Below are positions 42,347 through 56,454 of a DNA stretch of 64,000 bases, one piece after another (position 1 is the first letter of the stretch; each line of letters starts with the position of its first letter). This stretch comes from Scatophagus argus (taxonomy: Eukaryota > Chordata > Actinopteri > Scatophagidae). Under the pieces are notes generated by a model. That model had not been told where the DNA came from and ran no database searches. It saw only the letters and a program-made list of their open reading frames with translations. The position numbers and the translations under genes were made by a program. The stretch spans positions 27,077,627-27,141,626 of the forward strand of contig NC_058495.1 in assembly GCF_020382885.2 (NCBI RefSeq), written 5' to 3'.

Positions 42347-45300
42347 TGTGTCTGCAGTCACAAAGAGTTTCCACTGCAGTCCCAGGGCACCGAGAACCTT
42401 TTCAGCAATTTTATTTTGCGTTTTATTTTATGAACAGTCAGACAAAAAGAAAACCAACAGATACTGAGCGTAATGATCTGAGTAATCTGAAGATTTTCTG
42501 AGCAGAAGAGTTTTATTATGTGAGCAGAAAGCTTAACGTTGTATGTTTTATTCACGTGATAAACGGCCCTCTGGTCCGTCAGAGTGGCTGAGGTGAAGCC
42601 AGGAGCTGCACGGTCCAGTAAAAACTCAGCCAGCCGCCGTGTGATTCCTGATGGCTGACGTGATGTGCCGAGTGCGGCGCTGGGCGGCGCAAGATCAACT
42701 GTTCCTCTCTTCTCTCCTCCAGCCAATCAGAGCTCTTAAAGCAGTCATTCTCAAGGGAACAGAATTCATGAATCTGCTCAGCGTTTTGAAGTTCACAGAA
42801 GAAACATGAGAGGTGTTCCTCTCATGTTTCTTCCTGCAGATGTTGATGAGCTCTGAGTGACTCCAGCAGACACTGAGCTGGTTTGTGATGATTCAGGTTC
42901 AGATCCAGACCTCGGCAGCAGGACTGAAGGATCCTGCATGAGCTGGATTCTGCTGAGATGACCTGATTGTAAAAAGTGAAGCTTTATTAATCCCCATGGG
43001 GCTCTTTGACCTCCTCATCTGAACCTTCCTGACTGCAGCCGTGTGGATGAATAATGAGTTTGCATACATCAGAAAGCGTCGGCTCTGCTGCCTGAACGCC
43101 TGCTGGATGTTTGTGATTTTTGTCTGTTTATTGTCGGCACGACGACGACACCTTCACCTTCAGCTTTCGGCTGTCGTCTGTGATGGTCTCATCTTTCTTA
43201 CTTTTCTACTCATCTCCCAGTAATCCTGCCGTTAAGTCAGAGTTGTTCTCTCTGTTATTGAAACGTAATTTAAAAATAAGTCGGCAGAGCTGGTGGCTTC
43301 ACCCTTCATAGCTCCAAAACACCATGTGATGATGAGCCTCGCCGTCTGATTTGACGGAGGGGATTGGTCATCGTCTCAGCACGCTGTTGTTGTGATCTCT
43401 CTCATAGTGCGACGTACACATCAGTAAAATCCATTCCGCCTCGGGCTCAGCAAAGGATTTTGATGATCTTAGTCCAGTGAGAAGGTTTCATAATGTTTGA
43501 GTAGAGACGTTGTGAGTTTTAATAAAGAAAAGCCGACACAGCCGCTCACCGATGGCTTCTGCTGCCTCCTCACACGTGTCCTGGTTGTAGAACATTGACA
43601 GCTTCAGGTGATACGATATCAACCAAACCTTCACTGATGCAGCTTCTGCCCTGTGTTTAAAAACCAAACGACACACCTTGGTGCATATCGAGTCTGAATA
43701 TTCAGAAACGAGTCTCAGTGATGAACATGTTACCATGTAAAAAAGCGAATATAAAGACCATTCATATGTCCAAACGGTAAGATTCAGGTGTGAGGAGAGA
43801 AGTCTGACGTGTTTCTTCTTCCAGATGGTGGTGGTTTCAGATGACGTCCATGAATACGCTGTCGCCCTGAAGGACACCGAGGAGAAGATCGCACGATGCC
43901 CCGCCAGAGTGAGTTCAGTCGTACTTCCTGTGTGGTCACATTTCACTCGGTTTGGGGTGGCGGGGATTCGGTGTGTAGTTCATGCCTCCGTATGTGTGTA
44001 TCAGTTTGTGTTACATCAGCTAAACTTAAATACAACCGGCTTCAGTTTCAGCTTTAGCAGTTTGTTGATAGTCGTGTTGTTTGTTGGTGCTCAGCTGAAG
44101 ATAATTGGCCCGAGCTGCAGTCAACACACCTGTCAGCCTGCTCTAATATCTCATCTCATTAGCAAACTTTACAGGCACAACCACAGTATCTGCAGACGTA
44201 ACCCAAACCGAACTGTCACCACCTCAGTGTCATGGAACACATCGTGTCTCTGCTTGTAAACCATTTTATTGTAAACCATTTTATTCACCGCGGGAGTTCT
44301 CCTCGTTCATCCTGGTCAGTGTTTACATTCCACCTCAGGCATGTGTAACGGAGGCGTTACAACACCTAGCTGACCAGGTATCAGACATGGAGGCTAAACA
44401 TCCAGACTCCCTGCTCATCATTCTTGGGGATTTTAACAGAGCAAACCTCAGCCAAGAACTCCCAAAATACAGACAACAGATAAGGTGTCCCACCAGGGAT
44501 GCTAACACACTGGACCACTGTTATACTGTTCTAAAGGACTCCTACCGCTCTGTTTCCCGTGCTGCTTTGGGACTCTCTGACCACTGCATGGTCCATCTCA
44601 TCCCAACCTACAGGCAGAAGTTAAAATCAGCAAAGCCTGTAGTGAGGACAATTAAGAGATGGACAGCTGAGTCAAAGCTGGAGTTACAGGCCTGCTTTGA
44701 CTGCACTGACTGGAGTGTCTTCGAGGCTGCAGCCACAGACCTGGATGAACTGACCGACACTGTGACATCCTACATCAGTTTTTGTGAGGACTCATGTGTG
44801 CAGACCAAAACCTTCTGCACATACAACAACAACAAACCATGGTTCACCAATAAACTCAGGAAGCTGCGCCAGGCTAAGGAGGAGGCCCACAGAAGTGGGG
44901 ACAGGGCCCTGTACAAGCAGGCCAGGAACACACTGACGAGGGAGATCAGAGCTGCAAAGAGGTGCTACTCTGAGAAGCTGAAAAACAGGTTTTCAGCCAA
45001 CAACCCTACTTCAGTGTGGAAAGGCCTGAGAGACATCACCAACTACAGGAGCCCATCCCCCCACCCTGTGGGTAACAAAGGACTGGCAGAGGAGCTGAAC
45101 AGCTTCTACTGCCGCTTTTCACACCCTCCTCCCACCCCATCCACAACACTCAACCTCTGTGCCATACCTGACACCTCACCCTCCCCCCTCAACTCAGACC
45201 TCCTACCAGCACTGAAGGTCAATGTGGAGGAGGTGCATCGGCTCTTCCAGAGGCAGAAGACCAGGAAGGCTCCAGGACCTGACGGAGTGTCCCCCTCCTG

Positions 45301-46654
45301 CCTGAGAATCTGCGCTGACCAGCTGGCACCCATCTTCACCCTGATCTTCAACAGATCTCTGGAGCTGTGTGAAGTACCCTCCTGCTTCAAACGTTCCACC
45401 ATCATCCCAGTCCCCAAAAAACCCACCATCACGGGGTTGAATGACTACAGACCCGTCGCCCTGACGTCTGTGGTCATGAAATCCTTTGAGAGGCTGGTGC
45501 TGAACCACCTGAAGTTCATCACAGGCCCCCGGCTTGACCCCCTGCAGTTTGCCTACCGGGCAAACCGGTCGGTGGATGACGCAGTCAACATGGGACTGCA
45601 CTTCATCCTCCATCACCTCGACACCCCAGGGACATATGCCAGGATCCTGTTTGTGGACTTCAGCTCTGCATTCAACACCATCATCCCAGAAATCCTCCGC
45701 CAGAAGCTCTCACAGCTCACAGTGCCGACCTCCACCTCTCAGTGGATCTACAACTTCCTCACTGACAGGAGGCAGCAGGTGAGGCTGGGGAGCATCACCT
45801 CCAGCACCAGAACCATCAGTACTGGCGCCCCCCAGGGGTGTGTTCTTTCCCCGCTGCTCTTCTCCCTATACACTAACGACTGCTCCTCAGGGGACCCGTC
45901 CGTAAAACTACTTAAGTTTGCGGACGACACAACTGTAGTCGGCCTCATCAAGGATGGTGATGAGGCTGCCTACAGACGTGAAGTAGACCAGCTGGTCCTC
46001 TGGTGTGGTCAGAACAACCTGGAGCTTAACCCGCTCAAGACTGTGGAGATGACAGTGGACTTTAGGAAGAACCCACCCACCGTACCTCCTCTTACCATTC
46101 TCAACAACACAGTGTCTACTGTGGACTCCTTTAAGTTCCTGGGAACTACAATCGCCCGGGATCTCAAGTGGAAGTCCCACGTAGACCTAATCAGAAAAAA
46201 GGCCCAGCAGAGGTTGTATTTTCTGCGACAGCTGAAAAAGTTCAACCTGCCTCAGGAGCTGCTGACCATCTTCTACACCTCCATCGTCCAGTCTGTTCTC
46301 TGCACTTCCATCACTGTCTGGTTTGGATCGGCCACCAAACAGGACAGAAACAGACTGCAACGGACAATCAGGTCTGCAGAAAAAATCATCGGGGCCGACC
46401 TGCCCTCCATCCAGGACTTATACCAGTCCAGGGTCAAAAAACGGGCAGGAAGCATCACTGCAGACCCCTCACACCCTGCACACAAACTGTTTGATCTGCT
46501 TCCCTCTGGTAGGCGTTACAGAGCTCTGTATGCCAAGACCACCAGACACAAAAACAGTTTCTTCTCCCAGGCTGTCTCCCTGATCTCCCCATAAACCACC
46601 TGCCATTGTGTGAACCATCACACTGTTTGCACTACCTCATTCCACCGTTTGCAC

Positions 46655-46693
<39 letters not shown>

Positions 46694-48267
46694 CTTGTAA
46701 ATATTTTATTCTTCTTTTTATTATTATTATTGCTTTTTTGTATTTTGTATGGTGCACAGGACAGAGAAAAATCCGGAGTCAAATTCCTTGTATGGTCACA
46801 CATACTTGGCAAATAAAGCTGATTCTGATTCTGATTCTGATTCTGATTCACTTCATAATTAAATGCTTCGAAGTCCATTTAAAGTAAAATGTGAGGATTT
46901 GCTTTAGAAAAATATTCAGAAAACACGATCAGCGAAGGCTTTAGTCAGATCCAAATCTGGAACCTGTTATGAGTCATGATAAGACACAAGTGTTTATTTA
47001 AGTGTTTACTTCCTCGCACTGACGTGTGGAGGTGAGGAGACACACTGAGCTGCCTGCGGTATCGTCAGACTTTAATAACATAACAAGTTTGTAAAGATGA
47101 CAGCCATGAAGACCCCCCACCCTCCTGGTAACAGGACCGACGCTGTGCTTTCTGTCTCTCAGAGACCAGACATCCTGGAGGAGCTCCAGAAAAGCCAGAA
47201 GGTTTTTGCAGAGAAGCTGAACCACCTGAGCAGGAGACTCGCCTGGATCAACGCCACCATCTACTCCAAGGTGATCCAGCTGCTCAGTGTGTGTGTTCGG
47301 TGTGTGGACCGTTCGTCCTTGTCTTTTCTCATCTGTTTATCACTTTGTCTCACTCTCATCCAGGACAAGATGCTGGATGTGTACTGGCTGCTGTGTGTTT
47401 GCATTCGGACCATCGAACACGCGGACAGCACAAGCTCTTTGTTCGCCTTTACACCAGAGTTCTACCTCAATGTGGCCATGAATGCATACAGCGCCCTGAA
47501 GAACTACTTCAGCCCTGTAAACACCATGGATGAACTGCCAGGTAGAACACAGTTAATACTTAGTTTACTGCAAACCTCTGTGAAAACATGAATTTCCCTG
47601 TTGTGTCTTGACTGCTATTTGGGGTTTATGTCTTCCTGTTTTCCTAACTACATTCAGGAAAAATTCCTACCTCATAGATGAGGTAGGAATTTGAATTCTG
47701 AATGGATGGGGATGGATGGGGATTAGTCTGTTACAGGACAGTCCTGACTTAAGAATTATTGTTATATTATTATGGTGATGACAGTGAGGATGGGAGCAAC
47801 ATGGACAAGCTAATGCTTAGGTTAGCCTGTTAGCTTTAAATTTCCCTGACCCTGTATCGCTAACAGGAACTGCTAACAGGAGCAGCTAATAGGAACTGCT
47901 AACAGGAGCAGCTAATAGGAGCAGCTAATATGAGGTGCTAACAGCTGTTAACAGTAACACAAGGGCTGTCCATTCAGTCCACTTTGGACCGTGTTGTCTC
48001 AGCATTGAGGTGGGGGCTGCGTGCTGCATTAAAATGTATGAAAGGGGCCTTGCAGAAATTGATTTATCGATCAGGTTGTGTTGAAGTGGCTCTTTTCAGG
48101 TTGTCAGCACATGCTCAGGCTGACGTCACCTGTGGGTCACATGCAGCCAGCTGAACATCAGCTTCATGCACGTGTGTTTTCACCCCCAGGCTACGAGGAC
48201 ACCTTGACTCAGCTTGCTGCTATCCTGGCCAAGCACTTTGCAGACCCACGTATAGTTGGAACAGGTG

Positions 48268-48347
<80 letters not shown>

Positions 48348-49574
48348 ACACACTCACACACACTCACACAGATTAAGACAGCTGACGTAATAACAGAAGC
48401 AAACTGATGTTTGTTATCCTGCGAAGTGGAGCAGAAGCACTTCTGTAAAGTGTCACATGATCTTCAGCGTCACCACCTGTTCAATAAAAAATGTTTGCTG
48501 CATTTGTATTGGTTGTTGTATTGAAAACTCTCCATGGTCTTCCTCTCAGATATCAAAGACTCTCTGATGCAGGCCCTGGCCAGCTACGTCTGTTACCCAC
48601 AATCCCTCAGGGCCGTGGAGAGGATCCCCGAGGAGCAGTGAGTGTTCGGACTCTCCTCAGTTCTCTTGCTGAGCAGGATAGGGGGAATCTTTACTGTTTT
48701 TTCCTTTCAGACGTTTCTTCTCTCTTCTGAAAACGTGTGTGCAAAGCAAATGGAAAACAGTCACAGAGAGATTCAACACGCACTGCACCAGATTTGCACC
48801 ATGGCGTCCCTCAGGGCTCCATGCTCGGCCCCTTTGGAGATTTTAGATTTAAAGATTTAGATTTTGATGAATCTAAGATAAACACATTACGTCAGTGTCT
48901 CACTCCTGTTTTGTGTTATTTGAGTACAGCTGAAGGGGATCTATTGATCCACAGAAAAATAATTTTTTAAAAACACAAATAACAAATTGTCTCTTGTTTT
49001 TTATCTGTGAATGTTTTCTTGTTGTCTGAACATATCTGGACATTTGAAGACGTTACTTTGTGCTCAGGGAAATAAGAGAACAAGCAGATGATTTCAATTC
49101 AGTTCAATTCAGTTTTATTTAAAGTGCCAATTCATAACACAGTTAGAGAGAAAAAGGAGATGATGGGGGGACAGGAGACAGGGAGGATAGAGAGAACAGT
49201 GCAGAGCAGGAACAAGAGCAGCAGGATCTGGGCAGGGCCATGGAGAGGGTTCTGGATCCAGCAGCAGTATCAGTGCAATAGGCAGATAAAGGGATGATAA
49301 AGTCTAATGGATTACTGAAAGCCCTGAAGTTAGAGTTTGACATTTTAAGAGCTTTTTTTTACCCCGTCGCTCCTCCTCAGATTTCTCTTCTAACATTTCA
49401 ACGAGATCAGTTTCCCCTCAAATTGTATTCTTTTTCGTGGTTTGTGATGTGATGTGCGTTTGTGTCACTCCAGACGTGTTGCCATGATGAAAAACCTGCT
49501 GGCTCCGTATGAACAGAGACCCTGGGCTCAGACCAACTGGATACTGGTCAGACTGTGGAGGGTGAGAGAGCGTG

Positions 49575-49614
<40 letters not shown>

Positions 49615-52600
49615 TTAACATGGCGTGACGGCTTCCATGCTTCCATCCACAATGAAAATTTCTCATCTGGCTCATCAACCACAGAAGTTTCCCACTTTCT
49701 GTGTTGCACAGCACACTGCACGTGCTCAGTACACTTTACTTTGTGACGATGTCACATACATAGCAAACAACTTTTCAAGTGTTGGTAAACTTTTTGGAAT
49801 AGAAGACTTTGTGGTTAAACAAACAGTAGAAGCTGAGCAGTTGGAGGCTTCCTGTCTGTGCTAAAAACCTTCTGATGTTAGCATTTAGCTCAGCCAAAGT
49901 ATAATTACAGGTCATATAAATTACCCAGCAGTATGTAAGACTCATTACTGTTAGTAGTTTTGCTGAAGGATGTGAATACTTGTTGCAGTACTACTTGCGT
50001 GTACCTGCGTGTGAGCTCTGTGTGTTGTTGTGTTTCAGGGTTGTGGCTTTGGCTACAGATACACTCGCCTTCCTCACCTCCTGAAGACCAAACCTGAGGA
50101 CGCCAACCTCCCCAGTCTGCAGAGTAGGTGGTCTCCCTCTGTTTTCGCTTCATCTGTCTGTGGGCTGCATGCAGGCAGCGGGAGGCCGGGCAGTCGGTGT
50201 GGCTGCCAGCAGTCCGGGGAGTCTCCAGACTTTTCGGTCCCTGAGATCATTTCCAGCCCTAAAACAGAATTAAGATTTACTTTTGCTTCACTCACTTTCT
50301 CCTGCTGTTTGTCTGCTTCCATCTCTTTTTTTCTCTTTTTGCACATCCCCATCTATCAGTTTTGTTCTTTTCCTGAATGTGTCAGTTCCTGGTTCAGGTT
50401 CGACTCCCTGCTTTCTTTCATGGATTTCCATAAATAAATTGAGGCCACGACCGCCTGTCGGTCTGCACACCAGGTTTATTTTTACTGCATCTCTGTTTGA
50501 TTTATGGCTTTAATTATCTGTGTGTGTGTGTGTGTGTGAGAGAGACGTATGAAATGATGTGTGGAGGAAATAGAAGTGAATCAGTGAAATTAGGAATGAC
50601 TTTTATGTGCGCACACACAGACCATAATGTCATTTCTTTCTTTATTTTTTGAAGAATGAAGTGAAATCACAGCAGTAACAAACCACATGTCAGTTTTCTG
50701 TAGTGTCTACATTCGTTCATCTGTGGTATTGTGGCCAGGTTAGCTGGTTCCTCTTGCTTCCAGTCTTTGACTCCTCCTTTCATGTTTATGCTAATGTAGC
50801 GCAGCTTCATCTCCCAGTGACGCCTCCTGCGGTCTTTAGCCGCTGAATCAGTTTCCACCAGTTTAATTCTCACACGACAGAAATCCTTATTGGTCCCCAA
50901 CATAACGACACGTTTCACTTGTTGTGCGGGTGCAGTATGCAAAATGACGACGATGCTAACAGGCTGGTGTCTCTGTTTAGCATATTAGCATGCTAAGGCT
51001 GATGCGATTGGTTCATTTGACAAAGGCCAGAGAGCCACTTCAGCATGTGCTTGGACAACATGAAATTTGTTTAATGTTGTTAGCAGACATATTTCTTCTT
51101 CCCTCCTTCCTTGTGTTTCTGTGCTAAGCTAGGCTAACCAGCCCCTAACCTGAGCCGTTGGCTAAGATATATTGACTTCATCTGACTGTGGAAGTTAGCT
51201 GATGGTATTTCCTTTAATGGCGCCGTGTCATTGCCCTCTTTGTTTTTCTGCTCCTCTGTTAATCGTGATTTTCTGCTTCCTGCATGATAATTGACTTTGG
51301 TCTGTGTGCCTTCTCATTTGCATGTCTTTCAGGGGATCTGTCCATTGCTAGTTTCCAAAGTAAGTTCTTTTCCATCACCCTCAGTTTTGCTCTTCTGCCT
51401 TCATTTACTTCCAGCTGTTTCACAGTCTTAAAGCTCCCAGGACTGGTTGGCTAGCTGCTGGATGCAGACTGTCCTCAGGTCCGGTGATCCCAGTTAGTGC
51501 ATGTTAGGATGTGACACTTCCAGTCTGTTTGTCCCTCTGGATGAATCCTAAACATTCATTACCTGACAGGTTGTGTCAGCTGCAGTCAGTGTTAATTGAA
51601 AAAGTGACTCTGCTGCAGGATGTTTGTCGTCTGCTTTTCTTGGATCTGATTGAGTTAGATAAGATGAGATAAGCTTTTATTGACCCCACAGGATGAATTT
51701 GTTATGCAGCAACACAAAGACAGACACCCTCACAGTACTGATGACCAGAGCTGTACTTGAGCTAACACTTCAGTACTGTCTCCAGGTACTGATGCAGTAC
51801 TGTGATTAGTGGCAGTGAAGTACATGTAAGTGTAATCTACTGCAACAAAAACAAGTATATTATGATGACATTAGGGTTAACATAAAGTAAAATATGCAGC
51901 AAACAACCACCTGAACCTTACAAACAATGGTCTCTGATCCTCCTCCACCCACAGCAGGGTGGAGGACTCAGCTAAACAGACAGTTTGTTGCAAACAGCTT
52001 CTTTATGTTAAACCATAAGCCTCCGTGAAAGCCTGCTGCTCTCACACTGATGCTGCAGAGTGAACGATCTGCTGCTCAAATACGTCGTAACACTTCAGTC
52101 ACGCGACTAATGTACCGCACCTGTACACACAAAACTGATAAAACTTCTGTCTAAGCAGTACTTTGAACTTCTGCAGGACTTGGAGAAGAAAGTGTCAGTC
52201 ATAGCAGAAAATCAAGTTGCTTGTTTTTATTCTGCAACAGTAAAGAAATAAATGAAAGGAATAATCTGTAGTGCAACTAAAGTACAGTATGTCCCCCTGA
52301 GATGTAGTGAAGCACAAGTATACACAGGGTCACTGGTGTCAGTATTGGTCCTCCTCTGGGTGATGAAGCGTCTTTCAGGCCCCATGTGGACAGATGCGAT
52401 CCTGTGGGGTGCAGCAGAGTCGGAGGACACAGAGGACAGACTGGGATTATTAGACTTAATGAACACTTGACCCCAGTGTTCCCATCACGTCTCCCACAGG
52501 AGAGATTTTCCTCATCTTCTCCACAGCGCACCACCCTCCTCCTCCTCCTCCTCCTCCTGCTCCTCCCCTCCCCCATGTGTGTTCACTTCCTCCTCCTCCT

Positions 52601-55600
52601 GTTAGTCTTTTCCTTGACTTTCCCTTGTTTTAACCTCATTTTCTGCCTCCTTTTTTTCTTGTGTTGAAGGTAGTTGCATGTGTTTAAGACGTGACATCCA
52701 CTGTGAATCCTCCTCCTTCATCTTCCTCCTCTGGTCTGTCAGGTTGTGTATTTAAAGGAATAGCTTTGTTTACAGTGTAACTACACCCACAAGTCTTTTT
52801 AATATTGTTGATTAGTTTCTTGGTTTCTGACTCGATGTGTGCCGGTCGAGGAAATTCAAAGTGATCGATGATGATGTTGAAGTGTCTTTGCGGTCCAGAG
52901 TGAAGGAGACGACGGCTGAACTCAGATTTCTGAAGGTGTTGATAGAATCGAGATGTGCTGAAATGTGTTTCCTTCCGTCATGGCTGTGAGCCCTCTATTC
53001 TTCTTCTGTGGTGGTAAACGCAACATGAGCAGCTGGAGAACATATTCACACTCTGAGTTTTCTAACTTAAACAATAAGTTTTGATTTATGTTTTATGAGA
53101 AAAGATTTCAAATGTACTTTTTGTGTATTATAAGAAAACCTCTCTGCTGGGGATTAATTTCCTCCTTCAGCCTTGTTTCGTTAGCTTCCTGGTTGAAAAG
53201 CAGCTCACAGCTGAGGCTGCAGCTCCACCGCAGCTCTGAGGAAGGTCAACATGCTGTTAAAGTCTTTGTCTTTGCCTCGTGTGATTGGTTTAGAGCCGTG
53301 TCCATCGCTGCTGCTGCAGAGACACATGGCGGAGCTGCTGAGTATGGACAAAGACATGGCCGCCTCCTTCCTCAACAGCGTCCTGAACCAGCTCAACTGG
53401 GCCTTCTCCGAGTTCATCGGCATGATCCAAGAGGTGAGCCGCCTGGTTCCTCTTCATGTGTTGTGCCTTATTAAAGTGAGGAAAAACACTCCAGTGACAC
53501 TTACAGCTCAGAGAAAAAACCCTGAAAGTCCTCCAGCTTAACCAGGCAGAATATTTTGACAAAGCAGTCGACCGCCCAAGAACCAGCAGCGACAGTTAGC
53601 TTCATGCCGTCACGCGGCTTGTGAGACGAACCTCAACATGACGGGTCGCTTTTTATAAGTCTGCAAAGTAATGCTGGCCCCTCCCGAGCCGAACGGCGTT
53701 TCTGCTCAGTCAGGGAGTCATTAAGTGTCTGAAGTGAAACCAGCAGCGGGTTGGGAAGCACATTTAAAACCAGAGCAGCACTTTGCTGGGTGGTGTCATT
53801 TAAAGACGCCTTCAGCGGCTCCTTCATCCGTCACTGTTAATATCAGAGCAGGACACTTTTAAAAATAGCCTAAAGTGTTTTGTTTGTTTCCCTATAACGA
53901 GATTATGTGAGATAATTCCTCAGTAATGTGCTGTGAATCATCGCACCGAGCACCACTTTGTATTCTGCTCCATCGCCTTCCTGCAGGAGCAGCAGATGTT
54001 CTCAGCACAGCTGCACACTCACACTGCGAGAGGTGCAGCTTTGTTTTTTGTCCGTTCGTCCACCTCTGAAACGTCTCCTCCAGAGGTCGAGTGAGAGCGG
54101 ATTCACCCCCTCAGTTCTGATAGCTCCTAACATCCAGCAGCAATGAGTCAGTGTGGGCGACTCTTCTCCTTCTGCCTGCCTCTGATCTCAGCAGCTGCTG
54201 GACGGACTGTGATGAATTGCGGTTCAGAGATGTGATTCAAAAGACGAAGCCCCTAAACGTCCTTACTGTCACCTGCAGACAGGTGTGGAGTTTTGTGCTC
54301 AGCCGTCGACAGACACACCTCGTGCTGTGTGTCTGCGCTCGCTGCTCACACCAGCTGACGGCTGGTGCAGTTTTAAGTGATGAAGGTTAGTTAGTCAGCA
54401 CGTTTGATTGGATGAATTAAGTGACAGTCATTCAAAGTTCAAAGTGATTCTTAGAGTAATATTTTAGGATTTACAGGAAACTGAGTGGATGTCGTATCGT
54501 GCAGGTGTTTGTGTTTCGGCGCAGGTTTAGAGCTGTGAAGCTTTGTAATGTCGGTGTGTGTGGAGCGTCGGCCTCAGTCGAAGCTGCGTGTCAAAGTGGA
54601 ATGAGTGTGTTCAGAGCATTGTTTCGTTGTTTCCCCCCTTTGTCCTTGTCTCTCTCAGATCCAGCAGGCTGCGGAGCGTCCAGAGAGAAACTTTGTGGAC
54701 ACTCGTCAGCTGAAGGTAACCACACACCTGTCACACACCTGTGAGCCCATAAAGCACCTGCGACCTCAGGTGTGTCATCTGTCTGCGGTTCTGTTCAGAG
54801 AAACGCTGCAGAGGCGTGTGTTTCCTGTGAATGAGAAAAACTAAATGTTCTCTCTTTTCTATTGCAGTGAATTGAATTTCTCTGACTTTCAGACAAATGA
54901 AACTATGTGATGTGTTCTCAGGCTGTGAACGGGTCTGTTTGTTGTATTGTTTTGTGTGGACTCACCGGACATGTATACTGATGATGTGAACCTGGTTCCA
55001 GGTGTGCGCGACCTGCTTCGACCTGTCGGTCAGCCTGCTGCGAGTGCTGGAGATGACGGTCACTCTGGTCCCAGAGATCTTCCTGGACTGGTCCCGTCCC
55101 TCTGCAGAGCTGCTCCTCAGACGACTCGCTCAGGTGATTCAAACCTGCCACAGGGCCAAAAGCATCTCGGCTCCGGGCTGAGGGAGCTGTTAGCCACACA
55201 GTCCCGGCACAAGTGGGCCAACCCACGACTTGGATTAGCCCCTGAAACCCACCAAACTCAGGGCTAAAAGGTGCCTGGTTGTTCCAGTGGACATTTAACT
55301 CAGAGCTAATAGAAGCACAGTGTGAATCATGTCGCTTCAGGCTTCAGTTGACCCTGGGTTAACAGTAGGCCCAGGACTAACCTTAGATCCAGGGCTAACC
55401 TTAGACCAGTGCTAACCTCAGACCCAGAGCTAACCTTAGCCAGTGCTAACCTCAGACCCAGGGCTAACCTAACCACAACTGTGGATAAACAAAAAAATAT
55501 TACTCTTGCAAACCTAACCTCAGACCCAGGGCTAACCTCAGACCCAGGGCTAACCTTAGACCCAGGGCTAACCTCAGACCCAGGGTTAACCTGAGCGCAG

Positions 55601-56179
55601 GGCCACACAGCTCACACTGCACTTCCTCGGACTCTGAGTTTAATGTTTACTGAACCATGTGACCAATACTTATGATCTGCGACTTTCTCGATTTGACTCA
55701 GTTTCACACGTTTTATCCTGGTGTTAATCCGTCTGAGTCGATATGCTCCTTGTCGGCGTGGTGGAGGTTTTAAATGTGGAGTCTGGAGCTCCGATGGGGA
55801 TGAGTCAGTGTTTTACTGTAACATCACGTCTGTGTGTCTGCTCACCTGCAGACAGCTGCAGGAAGTGTGTGTGTGTGTGTGTGTGCTGGTCTGAAGTCAG
55901 CGTTTTATGTGTGAGATGCTGTGAGCAGGTTTTAGGAAGCGTCAGGAAGCCCATCATAAAAACTGAACCACTGCAGAGGAAATTGCAGGCTAACTGGACC
56001 TGAAGCTGAAGTTCACTGTTCTGTCTCTTGATGAGGGCCTCAGGTGTGATGATCACAGCCTGCAGGTGAAGGCTGAAGGTGTTTGATTTCTGTCCTCCTG
56101 CAGCTGCTGAACCAGGTGTTAAACAGAGTGACAGCAGAGAAGAACCTGTTTGATCGGGTCGTCAACCTGAGACTGCCAG

Positions 56180-56217
<38 letters not shown>

Positions 56218-56404
56218 TCACACTCACACCCAGTCTCACAGACAGACACACACACTTACTCACTTACACACACACTCACTCACTCACTCACTCACACACA
56301 CACACACACACACAGTGTATTGAGCTAATAAACTACTATTTTGTTCATCCAGTTTGCCATAAACACGCTGGAACCTGCAAGATAAAGCAGGTTCATCTTA
56401 ATAT

Positions 56405-56454
<50 letters not shown>

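Larger units (their letters stand above)
44255..46850 (+). mobile_element. 5'-truncated L2/CR1-like LINE with intact RT frame
   Basis: Lies in RNF123 intron 24 in sense orientation. The endonuclease C-terminus is present ([35 protein letters not shown]). A complete reverse transcriptase follows ([18 protein letters not shown] and the catalytic FADD in [12 protein letters not shown]), then a C-terminal domain to position 46594. It ends in a TA tract, AATAAAG and repeated CTGATT units, a typical 3' microsatellite tail. The endonuclease N-terminus is missing, so it is not autonomous. Confidence 0.93.

Noticed and set aside
44387-46594. The 735-codon ORF as a host gene
   Set aside because: It carries LINE endonuclease and reverse transcriptase motifs and ends in a LINE-type 3' tail, and it lies within an RNF123 intron.
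48078-48407. Open frame with a long proline run
   Set aside because: It is a read-through of RNF123 exon 27 into the poly(C) and (CA)n of the intron.
55360-55595. CRISPR-like regular repeats
   Set aside because: Units are directly abutting and imperfect without unique spacers, and the DNA is a vertebrate intron; it is a minisatellite.
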